Shown here: piece by piece, positions 17,518 to 34,059 of the stretch
Layout: each line of letters starts with the position of its first letter
How positions within the stretch are numbered: position 1 is the stretch's first letter
Assembly (NCBI RefSeq): GCF_900130045.1
Contig: NZ_FQXT01000003.1
Span: 682,001 to 746,000 of the forward strand
Source: Leeuwenhoekiella palythoae
GTDB lineage: Bacteria > Bacteroidota > Bacteroidia > Flavobacteriales > Flavobacteriaceae
DNA length: 64,000 nt
Direction of reading: 5' to 3'
The notes under the pieces: model-generated
Seen by the model: the letters and a program-made list of their open reading frames with translations, nothing else
Told to the model about the DNA's origin: nothing
Database searches by the model: none
Program-made: the position numbers and the translations under genes

Positions 17518-19605
17518 CTATTTAAAAGCGACGTGATAGGTTTTCACTTTGCCTTTGTAGTCAAACTCAACAATAGCTTCTTCTGATGGAGATGATGCCT
17601 GCGTGATATTAACATTCACATCAGGATTATCTGATTTTGCAGTTAATACAGGTACAGAAGCAGCATCTTCTACATTATAAGTTGTCTCATAAATAGCATA
17701 GCCAGTGATACCGTTTTCATCGGTAGATCTCACCGGTGTTTCTGGTAGGTCAAGAGCTTTACCATTTGCAGAAATGAATATCTCAGGAACCACCGGACGG
17801 TTAATCGGCTTATCTTTAGAGCTAAAACCAAGCCCGACAAGCTCACCGAGCGATTCTACTTCAGCACCTACTATTTTGAGAAATATCGCATGTTTTTTAT
17901 CCAGCTTGTCCACAAATTCAGATACATCAAGTGTAAATTGAGTAATCTCGTTTTTAGCTTGAGCGGGAACCGTTATATCTCCTATTCGCTTTCCGTTCCA
18001 GGTAGCGTTATCCCATGGACCATCTAACCAAACCTGTACCTTGAATGATTCTTGTGATTGTGGCTTTAGGAAAAGGTTGAACTTGGTTTCATTACCTTCT
18101 TTGGTGCCTTCAAAAGCAGTTACTCCTTTCTGGTCTTCCGATACTCCACCAAATCCAAAGTATTTATAGCCAATTATGTGACCGTTTTTCAAATCGGAGA
18201 TCGGCATATGGTTATTCCATATATCCCAGGCGTCTTGTTGTATCCCAATATCAGAAAGGTAACATGCATAACCGGCAGAATAGTATTGATAGGGATCCAG
18301 TCCATAAATATGAAATCCTTCAGAAGTAACTTCAGCACCATTATACTCCAACCCATTTGAAGCTTTTGCTGTCCAAATCTCATCTGATGCATACGGATCA
18401 TACCCTCGAAGGTAAACTGAGCCGCCATCTTCTACTGATTTTTCATCCCAAGAGACCGTGATGGGCGCTACCATTGCTTGACGGGCAAAGCCGAAACCTC
18501 GCGGTGGACGGTGATAAAAAACATACCATTGATTATTTATCTCTTCAATACTTCCGTGGGTATTGTGACCGGAATAGGTGGTCTCTATAGCCGTACCATT
18601 CTCATTCAATACCGGAGCTCGAGAATCAACAAGAACACCACCACTTCTCCAAGGACCTAAGGGCGAATCGGCAACTGCATAGCGTAAAGTTGAGTTAGAA
18701 CTTCCAACACCGTAGTCTGGTCCTGAATACCCGCTAAAAACAGTAACATATTTATTACCCACTTTACGTATGGATGAAGCTTCAAAAAAATTAAAGCTGC
18801 CCAAATCCTCTCCCTCATAGATTTTAGGAAATATTGTGCCTTCGGGATCACGAATAACCCCGTATCTGCGGCTGGCCGGTAACAAACGCTCTATTACTTC
18901 GGTACCAGGTCTTAAGGAATACATCGTGTTTTGATCCAATTGTGCTGCAGATGATTTCTGAAAGCCCCAGTAACCATAAGCTCTATACCCTATTTCGTAA
19001 TCCGGATCAGTAGGGTCGTCAATATATTCTATATAAATAGCAGGATCAAATCCTAAAATACTTCCGGGAACAGTTTTTTTTCCATCTTCGCTAAGATTAA
19101 TAGGTGTAAACGGACCATCGGGACGACTCCCTTTGGCCACCATTGCTTCCCGGTTAGAACCCCGGCTATGGGGATATAAGTAATAGGTTTTAGTACCCTC
19201 TTTATCTTTTACCTCAACCAAATCTGGGGCATACATGACATCCCATTTTCCATCAACCTGATAAGTAAATACAGGGCCTTCGTCTTTCCACTCTGATAGA
19301 TTTTCCACTGGTGCTGACCAAATTCTAATATCAGGCCCGCAATAACTAGTATATCGCACATCATGCGAACCTATGATGTAAGCCCGATACTTTCCGGGAT
19401 TATCGGGGTCTTCAAATACTCTTGGCTCTCCATCAGGTAGATGTTCCCAAAGCGGTAAATATGGATTTCCCATAGCCTTATACGAAATAGAATTGTTAGA
19501 CACACCTATATCAGAAACAGAATCTTGAGCTTGAACTTCGTTAATTAAAAAGAGAATTAGGAAAAAACTCAGAGTATACGAACAGATAGATTGAAAGTTT
19601 TTCAT
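17518..19605 (-). CDS. GH43-like glycosidase with C-terminal beta domains
   Basis: A 695-residue secreted protein (signal peptide about 1-26). The propeller domain (about 45-400) has the GH43 signature acids: FEDPDNPGKYRAY near the first blade, the D of LGFDPAIYIEY, and the E of NFFEASSIRKVG. The rest (about 410-695) holds one CBM-like beta-sandwich (FKVQVWLDGPWDNATWNGKRIGD) and a C-terminal Ig-like domain. It is only distantly like the other two GH43 proteins here and belongs to a different subfamily that I cannot name. Likely an arabinosidase or xylosidase acting on side chains. A 248-base gap precedes it, so it may have its own promoter. Confidence 0.75.
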   Translation of the reverse strand: MKNFQSICSYTLSFFLILFLINEVQAQDSVSDIGVSNNSISYKAMGNPYLPLWEHLPDGEPRVFEDPDNPGKYRAYIIGSHDVRYTSYCGPDIRIWSAPVENLSEWKDEGPVFTYQVDGKWDVMYAPDLVEVKDKEGTKTYYLYPHSRGSNREAMVAKGSRPDGPFTPINLSEDGKKTVPGSILGFDPAIYIEYIDDPTDPDYEIGYRAYGYWGFQKSSAAQLDQNTMYSLRPGTEVIERLLPASRRYGVIRDPEGTIFPKIYEGEDLGSFNFFEASSIRKVGNKYVTVFSGYSGPDYGVGSSNSTLRYAVADSPLGPWRSGGVLVDSRAPVLNENGTAIETTYSGHNTHGSIEEINNQWYVFYHRPPRGFGFARQAMVAPITVSWDEKSVEDGGSVYLRGYDPYASDEIWTAKASNGLEYNGAEVTSEGFHIYGLDPYQYYSAGYACYLSDIGIQQDAWDIWNNHMPISDLKNGHIIGYKYFGFGGVSEDQKGVTAFEGTKEGNETKFNLFLKPQSQESFKVQVWLDGPWDNATWNGKRIGDITVPAQAKNEITQFTLDVSEFVDKLDKKHAIFLKIVGAEVESLGELVGLGFSSKDKPINRPVVPEIFISANGKALDLPETPVRSTDENGITGYAIYETTYNVEDAASVPVLTAKSDNPDVNVNITQASSPSEEAIVEFDYKGKVKTYHVAFK

Positions 19606-19853
19606 TTTTTTATAGTAATATTATTTAATAATTATGATGATGAATCTTTGACAAGGAAACTTACCTTTTAACTAATTAGCTAAGCTTAATATCCTTAGAG
19701 CATCTTGCGTTAATAAATAGAATTGAGCCAACCTGCATACTTATATTGGTTGACAAAATGAACTTTAGTGGAGCATCTTACAATCAATTTTAGTTACCAC
19801 GTCTTGAGATTATTAGTATGTATTGAAATATTTAAAGAGCATTACTTTAAAAT
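19606..19853. other. Gap inside the minus-strand enzyme block
   Basis: An AT-rich 248-base interval between the GH2 and GH43 genes, much longer than the other gaps of the block (1-62 bases). I found no exact TAnnTTTG box on the minus strand, no strong hairpin and no coding frame. It may hold a secondary promoter or be the scar of a rearrangement. Confidence 0.35.
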
Positions 19854-22595
19854 TTAATTTTTTGCTACAAGTAGCATTGACCCCTCTTGTAGTCCTTGTG
19901 AAGACACTGTAAGCTTGAAATTACCTTCGTTGCGCGATTTTAAAATAACCAGTGCAGAACCATTAAAAGCGTTACGACTATGGGAAACAAAACTTGTCAT
20001 ATCCGTTGGATCTCCATTGTCTGTAGCTACAATTTGAGCGCTACCATTGAGCTTAAAATGCAATAGATTATTTGCATTGGGTACTGTGCGACCATTTGAA
20101 TCAACAATTTTAACCTGTACAAAGGCAAGCTGTTTACCGTCTGCTTTGATGGATTTTTGCTCAGGAATAAGTTCTAGCTTATACGGTTCTCCAGTAGTTT
20201 CTACAATATTTTCTGCCCAAAATTGGCCATTTTTATAAGTGACAACTTTCAATTCCCCTGGAGTATAAAGAACATCATCCCACCTTAATCGGTATTGAAA
20301 ATCCTTCTTAGATTTTTTTCCTAGAGATTTACCATTTAAAAACAGTTCAGCCTCATCTCCGGAAGTAAAAACATGAACTGGAGTTATTTTACCTAGACGA
20401 TCTTTCCAATTCCAGTGTGGTAATATGTGTGCCATAGGTAGGTTTGGTCGCCATCTGGATTGATACAAATAAAATCTATCTTTTTTGAATCCGGCCAAAT
20501 CTATGAGTCCGAAGTACGAGCTTCGAGCCAAATAATAAGGTGTAGGTTCGCCCAAATAATCCCATCCACTCCAAACAAAACTACCAGCAACGTAAGGATG
20601 CTTATCTAGTGATTCAAAAACCTTATCTGCAGATGAACCAAAGGGTGCTGTATATAACTCATAGGAACTTACATAATTAGACCTAGAATCACCACCTGTA
20701 GTATCACTCACAGGGGCACTTATTTCTTTGGTTACAGGAAATATATAAGTACCTCTTGTACTTAAGGCTGCCGCATTTTCACTGCTTATTATCATTTTAT
20801 CTGGAAACGCTTTATGAAAGTCAGGATATAAAGGAGGGGTATTAATACCCGGTAAATGAGAATATCCTGGAGAGTTACGTATACCCTCCCCTTGATAATT
20901 TAAACTCAAAACTTCCATTGTCTTAGGTAACGGCATATTTGGTTTTGCATAATTCATCGACGCTGTGATGGGACGCGTTGGATCTTCATCGAGAACATAT
21001 TTTCTCAATCGCTTTGCTATTGCGGCACCATCTTCCCCTGTATATTGTTCACCAACTTCATTGCCTGTACTCCACATAATAATTGATGGATGATTACGAT
21101 CACGCCTCACCATTGCTCTTATATCTTGTTCACTCCAGTCAGAAAATATTAAATGAAAGTCTAATGGATTTTTTTTACGCTCCCAAGAATCATATAGTTC
21201 ATCGATGACTAAAAAGCCCATTTCATCAGTTAATTCCAAGAGTTTAGGATCAGGAGGGTTATGTGCCATTCTTATAGCATTCGCCCCTAGTTCTTTAAGT
21301 ACTTCCAATTGCCTTTTTGCAGCACTTAGGTTAAAAGCAGCTCCTAAAGCACCTAAATCGTGATGTTGATTAACGCCTTTTAGATAAACCTTTTTATCAT
21401 TTACAAGTAATCCGTGCTCAGGGTCAAAATTTAAAGATCGTATTCCAAAAGGCGTTTTATATATATCAATAATTGTTTCATCACTATAAACTTTTGAAAC
21501 AGCCATATAACGATTTGGTACTTGAGCTGGAGGTGGTCCCCACAATTTAGGATTAGTAAGATGAGTAGTATCCTTCCAAGTCATTTTTGAACCTGCAGGC
21601 AGTATTAACTGATCTGAAACCATTTCTGCAAGAGAGGTACCTTGCATATTACCCCGAGCATCTAATTCAAAAATTTGGGTTTTCACCTTTACCCTAGCCT
21701 TTTCTTTTAAATCGTTTTGAAGTGTTAACTCAAAACTAATTTTAGCATTTTTAGTTGATACTTCAGGGGTGTTTATGAATGTTCCCCAATGGGCAACGTG
21801 CACAGAATTTGTTTTAGTCAACTTAATACTACGATATATACCACCGCCAGGATACCATCTCGAGGAATTAGGCGGGTTATCAACACGTATCGCTAATTGC
21901 ATATACTCGCCTGGAGAAATATAAGGTGTTATATCTAATCTCCAAGACGTATAGCCATAAGGCCAACCACCAGCAAGATTACCATTTACCCAAACCATTG
22001 CATAAGACATAATTCCATCAATATCTAAGAAAATCGATTTGTCTTGATCTGATTTAGGGATAAAGATTTTCTTTCTATACCAAGCTATACCTGGACTGGG
22101 AAGTCGTCCCATTCCCCCGCCCACATTGGCATCCCAACCTTCCAAAAAAGGCTCACTTATAGCCCAATCGTGAGGCAAGCTAACAGTAGTCCAAGCACTA
22201 TCCTTAAAATCCTTCTGAACGAATGCAAAATCATTTCCCGGATTACCTTTTGGTCTCTTAAATCTTTTTTTAGGATTGGAAATAAAATCATTTCCTGTAG
22301 GCATTATCCAAGGTTTTAAGGCGTTGCTATTATTTTTTTTTAAAACAGCTTCAGTAGGTTTAGCATCTGCTGGAACAACCTGCTTGGTGTCTACATAATC
22401 AGGCCTAGTGTCATATATTAAAGAATCGGCATCTTGGAGCTTCTCATATTTGTAAAATTTCCACCCTGAATCTATGGATGTAGATTGTCTAGCGCTAATA
22501 TCATCATCAATATTTACTGATGGTATTTTGCAGCTGTACATCAGGAGGAGTAGTGCCGAAATAAAGATATAGTTATTTAGAAAAACGTTTTTCAT
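19854..22595 (-). CDS. GH2 glycosidase lipoprotein (beta-galactosidase-like)
   Basis: A 913-residue lipoprotein; the lipobox is at LLMYSC. Domains run in GH2 order: an N-terminal jelly roll (about 60-280), an Ig-like domain (about 285-390), and a TIM barrel (about 395-690) with KGVNQHHDLGALG, the acid/base E in STGNEVGE and the nucleophile E in ISSENAAAL. The C-terminal part carries a DUF4982-type domain and a big-Ig-like domain (SIKADGKQLAFVQVKIVD). Substrate cannot be fixed: beta-galactoside or alpha-L-arabinopyranoside side chains are plausible in a xylan locus. Its base composition is visibly more AT-rich than the esterase genes upstream. Confidence 0.85.
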   Translation of the reverse strand: MKNVFLNNYIFISALLLLMYSCKIPSVNIDDDISARQSTSIDSGWKFYKYEKLQDADSLIYDTRPDYVDTKQVVPADAKPTEAVLKKNNSNALKPWIMPTGNDFISNPKKRFKRPKGNPGNDFAFVQKDFKDSAWTTVSLPHDWAISEPFLEGWDANVGGGMGRLPSPGIAWYRKKIFIPKSDQDKSIFLDIDGIMSYAMVWVNGNLAGGWPYGYTSWRLDITPYISPGEYMQLAIRVDNPPNSSRWYPGGGIYRSIKLTKTNSVHVAHWGTFINTPEVSTKNAKISFELTLQNDLKEKARVKVKTQIFELDARGNMQGTSLAEMVSDQLILPAGSKMTWKDTTHLTNPKLWGPPPAQVPNRYMAVSKVYSDETIIDIYKTPFGIRSLNFDPEHGLLVNDKKVYLKGVNQHHDLGALGAAFNLSAAKRQLEVLKELGANAIRMAHNPPDPKLLELTDEMGFLVIDELYDSWERKKNPLDFHLIFSDWSEQDIRAMVRRDRNHPSIIMWSTGNEVGEQYTGEDGAAIAKRLRKYVLDEDPTRPITASMNYAKPNMPLPKTMEVLSLNYQGEGIRNSPGYSHLPGINTPPLYPDFHKAFPDKMIISSENAAALSTRGTYIFPVTKEISAPVSDTTGGDSRSNYVSSYELYTAPFGSSADKVFESLDKHPYVAGSFVWSGWDYLGEPTPYYLARSSYFGLIDLAGFKKDRFYLYQSRWRPNLPMAHILPHWNWKDRLGKITPVHVFTSGDEAELFLNGKSLGKKSKKDFQYRLRWDDVLYTPGELKVVTYKNGQFWAENIVETTGEPYKLELIPEQKSIKADGKQLAFVQVKIVDSNGRTVPNANNLLHFKLNGSAQIVATDNGDPTDMTSFVSHSRNAFNGSALVILKSRNEGNFKLTVSSQGLQEGSMLLVAKN

Positions 22596-22657
22596 ATTTT
22601 CAATTTGATAACGATAAAAACTAATTTTTGGAAGGGCGAGTTTTAATAACCATTTAA

Positions 22658-25354
<2,697 letters not shown>

Positions 25355-26491
25355 TTAGTCTTTAAATAATTGTTGAGCAAATTGATGTAAACAGCGTCTC
25401 CATGTGTGCCACTCGTGGGCGGTTTCCGGTGATTCGTAAAGCGTGTACGTTATTTTTTGAGCCTTGAGCATATCAACAAAAGCATTGATCGTCTTCGGAA
25501 AACGTTCCGGTTCTTTGGTGCCCAGTCCCAGCCATAACAGGTTAAGCTGCTCATCCACCTGTGTACCATCACTAAAGGCAGCATTTAAGAAAGTATCTAC
25601 ATCAATGGCGCCTTCCATACCGAAGTTTGCCGTACCACTAAACCCACCGTAATACGAAAAAGTATCCAAGTTGTTCATAATGATGCGCATCGTTTGATTA
25701 GCTCCCATGGAAAGTCCGGCAATGGCGCGATGCTCACGGTCTGCAAGTGTTCTAAACTCCGCATCAGTCATCGGGATGATTTCTTTAAGCATTACCTCCT
25801 CAAAAAACGATTCGGGTCTGCCTTCTTTGGGTGCATCAGGCTTATACGCGTAGCCGTTATCCATCACGATAATCATCGGCTCGGCCTCACCATCAGCAAT
25901 CAGGTTGTCTAAAATAAGATTGGCGTGACCCTGTGAAGACCAGCCGGTTTCATCTTCATAGCTTCCGTGCTGCAAATAGAGCACAGGATAACTTTTATCT
26001 GAAGTGGTATAACCCGGCGGGAGGTAGATAAAATTGCGTCTCCACTGCTGGGTGATTTCAGAGAAATACAGGTTTTCCACCACTTTTCCGTGAGGAACTT
26101 TTCTCAAGGCGAAAATAGCATCGTCCTGAGCCGGGATCTCGATACCGCTACCCCAACGGCCTGCACCGTAAAAGTATTTGGTTCCGGGATCAGGTACCGA
26201 AGCCCCGTCTATATTAAGCTGGTAATAATGGAAGCCCACATCCTGAGGCGCCGATTCGCCCGTCCAGACGCCTTCTGCGTCTTTGGTCATCTCGTATTTG
26301 ACACCGCCAATATCGAGTTTTACCGAAGTTGCTTCGGGAGCTGAAATTTGCGCGCGCACCTGGCCTTCGGCATTCACCTGCGGAAAGGCTTTCCCGGCCT
26401 GATTGGATGTAGATGGTTTGTAATCCTGAGCCTGAACTAAACTGAGACCGGCAAGCCAAAAAAGACAGGTAATATGTTGTAGTGTTTTCAT
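25355..26491 (-). CDS. CE1 esterase with N-terminal CBM48-like module
   Basis: A 378-residue secreted protein (signal peptide about 1-21). An Ig-like CBM48 module lies at about 30-125 (RAQISAPEATSVKLDIGG; GFHYYQLNIDG). The CE1 alpha/beta hydrolase domain follows, with YLQHGSYEDETGW, the nucleophile elbow AGLSMGANQ and the catalytic histidine in TAHEWHTW. It probably hydrolyses acetyl or feruloyl esters on xylo-oligosaccharides. It is the middle member of three neighbouring esterase genes, with gaps of 18 and 3 bases, which look like products of duplication. Confidence 0.88.
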   Translation of the reverse strand: MKTLQHITCLFWLAGLSLVQAQDYKPSTSNQAGKAFPQVNAEGQVRAQISAPEATSVKLDIGGVKYEMTKDAEGVWTGESAPQDVGFHYYQLNIDGASVPDPGTKYFYGAGRWGSGIEIPAQDDAIFALRKVPHGKVVENLYFSEITQQWRRNFIYLPPGYTTSDKSYPVLYLQHGSYEDETGWSSQGHANLILDNLIADGEAEPMIIVMDNGYAYKPDAPKEGRPESFFEEVMLKEIIPMTDAEFRTLADREHRAIAGLSMGANQTMRIIMNNLDTFSYYGGFSGTANFGMEGAIDVDTFLNAAFSDGTQVDEQLNLLWLGLGTKEPERFPKTINAFVDMLKAQKITYTLYESPETAHEWHTWRRCLHQFAQQLFKD

Positions 26492-26494
26492 ACG

Positions 26495-30228
<3,734 letters not shown>

Positions 30229-30229
30229 T

Positions 30230-32671
30230 TTATCGGGCTGTCAATGTATAGGTTTTACCGGGTTGCGTATTCAATTCGTATTCAAAAACAGGTTTGAGTT
30301 CCGACTTTGTCAATTCCTGCGGATTAGCGTTCAGGGGTTCAGGGATTTCCGGTGTTTGGAAAAATCCATTTTCAACTTCTCCTTTAAATTCTGATAAACC
30401 TTCGCCTTTTAAAGGTTCATAGGAACGGATGCGGCAAAGTCCTCCCAATTCGGAAGTAATGTTGATTGTTTTGGCTTTATTGCGTTCCCATTCGATATCT
30501 ACCTCAAAACCTCCACGGGTCTTGAGACCGGTAATGGAGCCTGTTTCCCAGGCATCGGGCAAGGCCGGTAAGATGTGAATGGCCCCATCGTGACTTTGCA
30601 CCAGCATTTCAGCAATTCCTGCGGTGCAACCAAAATTTCCGTCTATCTGAAAGGGCGGGTGCGCATCGAATAAATTGGGATAGGTACCACCGCGTTGCTT
30701 ACCATCAGGCTGAATGGATGGTGTGAGCTGATCCTGAATGAGTTTATACGCGTGGTTTCCGTCAAGCAGGCGCGCCCAGAGATTCACTTTCCAGCCCATT
30801 GACCAGCCGGTAGACTCATCACCACGTGCCACTAACGAAGTTTTAGCCGCCTCAAAAAGCTGAGGGGTGCGATAGGGTGAAATTTGATTGGAAGGATATA
30901 AGCCGTATAAATGCGATACATGGCGGTGGTTGTCTTTGGGGTTATCCCAATCGTACATCCACTCCTGCAACTGCCCCCATTTGCCGATTTGCATCGGTGG
31001 CAAACGCTCGAGACTGGCTTCGATCTGCGTTAAGAGTTCGCTTTCTTTATTTAAAATTTTTGCTGCTTTAAGTGTTTTGGTAAACACATCGTAAACCAAC
31101 TGATTGTCCATTGTAGCTCCAGCAGCAACCGACTCGGGATGATCGCTATAGGGTGCATTTTCAGGAGATATGGAAGGCGCGATCACCAACCAATTATGCT
31201 TAGGCTCTTCTACCAGAAAATCATTTAAAAAGCGCGCTGAACCTTCCAAAATGGGGTAAACTGAATCTAAAAATTGTGTATCGCCGGTATATTCATACTT
31301 GTCAAATAAATGCTGCGAAAGCCAGGCACCGCCCATAGGCCACATTCCCCAAAAAGCTCCATCTACAGGACCAGTAATACGCCAAATGTCTGTATTGTGA
31401 TGCGCAACCCAACCCGAAGCTCCGTACATATCGCGAGCGGTTTGCTTACCTGTTTCTGAAAGTTCCCGGATCATTTGAATCAAGGGCTCGTGCAGTTCTG
31501 AAAGGTTGGTGCTTTCTGAAGGCCAGTAATTCATCTCCGTATTGATGTTTATCGTGTACTTGCTGTCCCAGGCCGGTTTTAAACCTTCAGCCCAAATCCC
31601 CTGCAAATTGGCCGGCTGCGTCCCGGGGCGTGAAGACGAAATCAACAGATACCGACCAAACTGAAAATACAATGGTACCAGATCAAGATCATTTCCGTCC
31701 TTAAAATTAGCGACGCGCACATCGGTAGTTTCCGAGTTGGAATTGGTTTCTTCCAAACTGAATTGAACCCGATTAAAATAGGATTGATAATCTGCTATAT
31801 GTGCGCGCTTCAAACCATCAAATTTCTTTTGAGAAGCGGCGTCTAAAAAAGTCCTCGCTTTAGCTGCCGCATCCCCGCCGATATCGTTATAGCTTTTAAA
31901 GTTGGTAGCCATCGAGATATATAAAGTCGCAGCATCTGCGTTGGTAATTTCCAGTTGGTTTTCGCTTTGCGAAAGGCTTCCGCCACTGGTTTTTGCTTTT
32001 ACCTGAGCTTCAAATTTTACGGCACCTGCAATACCCTCGTGATCGCTCGAAGTTCCCTGTAAGCGAAGTATATGTTCATCATCAACAAAAGAAGTGGCTC
32101 GCTCCTCCCTGGTTATAGAAGCTGCAAAATTGAGTTTTCCTGATTCACTTGCGGTAAGTTGAACCACAATAACCTGATCGGGGAAAGATGAAAAAACTTC
32201 CATTGTATAAGCAACACCATCTCGCGACCATTGCGTGGTTGCCACAGCCGTTTCCAGGTCTAAGGTGCGCTCGTAATCGGTTACCACTCCTGTATTTTTA
32301 AAGTCTAAATGAAGTTTCCCGAACGTTTGATAGGGCATTCCGCTTTTACCGCTAAAGAATTTTTGATTGACTAAATCCTGAGCTTCCGCATAGTTTCCGT
32401 CAAAAATAAGTTGGCGTACCTGAGGCAGGGCCTCTTTAGCATTTGGGTTGTCATTTCGATGCGGCTGCCCGGCCCAAAGCGTATTTTCATTCAACTGAAG
32501 AATCTCGTGCTCCGGATCTCCATAAATCATAGCGCCCAAACGGCCGTTCCCAACCGGAAGCGCTTCCACCCAAAGCTTAGCCGGCTCATCATAACGCAGG
32601 GTCATATCGGGCTGTTGGGCAAAAGCCGATAAGCTTAGAAAAATCAGTAAAATGCTGCTCTTGATGTTCAT
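30230..32671 (-). CDS. GH95 alpha-L-galactosidase/alpha-L-fucosidase
   Basis: An 813-residue secreted enzyme (signal peptide about 1-18). The GH95 N-terminal domain has the signature WVEALPVGNGRLGAMIYG and LNENTLWAGQP. The (alpha/alpha)6 barrel carries NINTEMNYWPSE (catalytic-site asparagine region), the acidic residue in SISPENAPYSD, and QIDGNFGCTAGIAEM near the C-terminus. GH95 enzymes cleave alpha-1,2-L-fucose or alpha-L-galactose; in xylan loci of gut Bacteroides a GH95 acts on L-galactose caps of complex glucuronoarabinoxylan, so that activity is favoured here. Located 14 bases after the GH43-CBM6 gene. Confidence 0.9.
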   Translation of the reverse strand: MNIKSSILLIFLSLSAFAQQPDMTLRYDEPAKLWVEALPVGNGRLGAMIYGDPEHEILQLNENTLWAGQPHRNDNPNAKEALPQVRQLIFDGNYAEAQDLVNQKFFSGKSGMPYQTFGKLHLDFKNTGVVTDYERTLDLETAVATTQWSRDGVAYTMEVFSSFPDQVIVVQLTASESGKLNFAASITREERATSFVDDEHILRLQGTSSDHEGIAGAVKFEAQVKAKTSGGSLSQSENQLEITNADAATLYISMATNFKSYNDIGGDAAAKARTFLDAASQKKFDGLKRAHIADYQSYFNRVQFSLEETNSNSETTDVRVANFKDGNDLDLVPLYFQFGRYLLISSSRPGTQPANLQGIWAEGLKPAWDSKYTININTEMNYWPSESTNLSELHEPLIQMIRELSETGKQTARDMYGASGWVAHHNTDIWRITGPVDGAFWGMWPMGGAWLSQHLFDKYEYTGDTQFLDSVYPILEGSARFLNDFLVEEPKHNWLVIAPSISPENAPYSDHPESVAAGATMDNQLVYDVFTKTLKAAKILNKESELLTQIEASLERLPPMQIGKWGQLQEWMYDWDNPKDNHRHVSHLYGLYPSNQISPYRTPQLFEAAKTSLVARGDESTGWSMGWKVNLWARLLDGNHAYKLIQDQLTPSIQPDGKQRGGTYPNLFDAHPPFQIDGNFGCTAGIAEMLVQSHDGAIHILPALPDAWETGSITGLKTRGGFEVDIEWERNKAKTINITSELGGLCRIRSYEPLKGEGLSEFKGEVENGFFQTPEIPEPLNANPQELTKSELKPVFEYELNTQPGKTYTLTAR

Positions 32672-32685
32672 AGTATTAATTGAAT

Positions 32686-34059
32686 TTAGTTTTCTGAAAA
32701 CATCCAGTAATCGAAGAACATAATTTTAGTTGCTGCTTTTCCTTTAAAAACGAAATAGAGGTCGTGCACGCCGCTTACTTTTTCAATCTCCTTAGAAACC
32801 AAAGCCCAGCGATCATTACCTCCGGTCATCGGCACCTTAAAAGCGGTTACCAGCGGCCCCTCTTTGCTGTCGAGGTGAACTTCCATACTTACATCGCTGT
32901 TGTGGGTGGTTCCCACACGAGCCGTAAAACGGGTTGCTCCTTCGGCTCTGAAATCAACATCTTTTACTTTGATGTAAGCATCATTCTTCATCGCAGTCAC
33001 AAAAACACCAACGTTGTCATTTTCGTGAGCTTTGACGCCTTCAGACCAGGCTATGGTTTCCGCTTCGGTTTTGATAAAGGGATTTAAAACCTGCAAACTT
33101 TTCTCAATCCCCTCGGTCATTTGAAGCTCGGGGATGTTTCCATCTTTATCAAATTTCAATTCTTCAACAGCCACCGAACGTGTAAAGCCGCTACCTCCGG
33201 GAAGTGCCGCATTGTGATAAAACAGATAGGTTTTCCCTTTATAATCTATCACCCCAGGATGGTTTGTAAATGCCCCGCCCTGTCTGGGCATCACTTTGCC
33301 CTGGTAGGTATACGGTCCGGTTATGTTTTTGCTTGTAGAATAGCTAAGGTGCTCTGGTAATGGCCCTGCTGCGAAAATAAGATAGTATAACCCGTTGCGT
33401 TTATACACCCAGGGCCCTTCTTCATAGGTCGTAGGACGTCTTTCATTAGGTTCCCCTTCCCGCTTCCCAAATGCTTCTATCGTATTGGGAATTTGCTGAA
33501 TTTCGCTTCCCAGTGTGATCATATCTTCGTTAAGCTTTGCGTAATAACACACCGGATTTCCCCAGAACAAATAAGCCTGCCCGTCATCATCTACAAAAAC
33601 CGCGGGATCAATATCTGCCTGACTTTCCTGAACGAGTGGTTTGCCTAAAGGGTCAATAAATGGGCCGTACGGACTATCGCTCACCGCAACACCAATTCCG
33701 TTTTGGCCATTTCGGTCTGTGATAGGCACATACATATAAAACTTACCGTCACGTTCTGTAGCGACCGGAGCCCAGGCATTGCGCTGCGCCCAGTCAAAAT
33801 CCTTATAGCTCAGCACAGTACCGTGATCGGTCCAGTTTACCATATCTTCTGTGGTATACAGGCGCCAGTCATCCATGGTAAACCAGGTAGAATCGTCTTC
33901 GTCGTGCGAAGTGTATAAATATACCTTTCCGTTATAAACCATAGGTGCAGGATCTGCCGTGTAATTGGTTTGTATAATGGGATTCTGGGCAAAAACCGTA
34001 GAAAAAACTAGTAAGCCAAACAGTTGGAAAAGATTTTTTTGGTTCATCGTTTTATTCAT
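32686..34059 (-). CDS. GH43 arabinofuranosidase/xylosidase with CBM6
   Basis: A 457-residue secreted enzyme. The GH43 propeller (about 25-310) shows the catalytic acids in [24 protein letters not shown] and [13 protein letters not shown]. The C-terminal 120 residues match a family 6 carbohydrate-binding module ([35 protein letters not shown]). This layout is common in arabinoxylan arabinofuranohydrolases and related xylosidases. The first ATG (34059) overlaps the GH97 stop by eight bases; an ATG at 34047 would give a shorter, cleaner signal peptide. Confidence 0.87.
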   Translation of the reverse strand: MNKTMNQKNLFQLFGLLVFSTVFAQNPIIQTNYTADPAPMVYNGKVYLYTSHDEDDSTWFTMDDWRLYTTEDMVNWTDHGTVLSYKDFDWAQRNAWAPVATERDGKFYMYVPITDRNGQNGIGVAVSDSPYGPFIDPLGKPLVQESQADIDPAVFVDDDGQAYLFWGNPVCYYAKLNEDMITLGSEIQQIPNTIEAFGKREGEPNERRPTTYEEGPWVYKRNGLYYLIFAAGPLPEHLSYSTSKNITGPYTYQGKVMPRQGGAFTNHPGVIDYKGKTYLFYHNAALPGGSGFTRSVAVEELKFDKDGNIPELQMTEGIEKSLQVLNPFIKTEAETIAWSEGVKAHENDNVGVFVTAMKNDAYIKVKDVDFRAEGATRFTARVGTTHNSDVSMEVHLDSKEGPLVTAFKVPMTGGNDRWALVSKEIEKVSGVHDLYFVFKGKAATKIMFFDYWMFSEN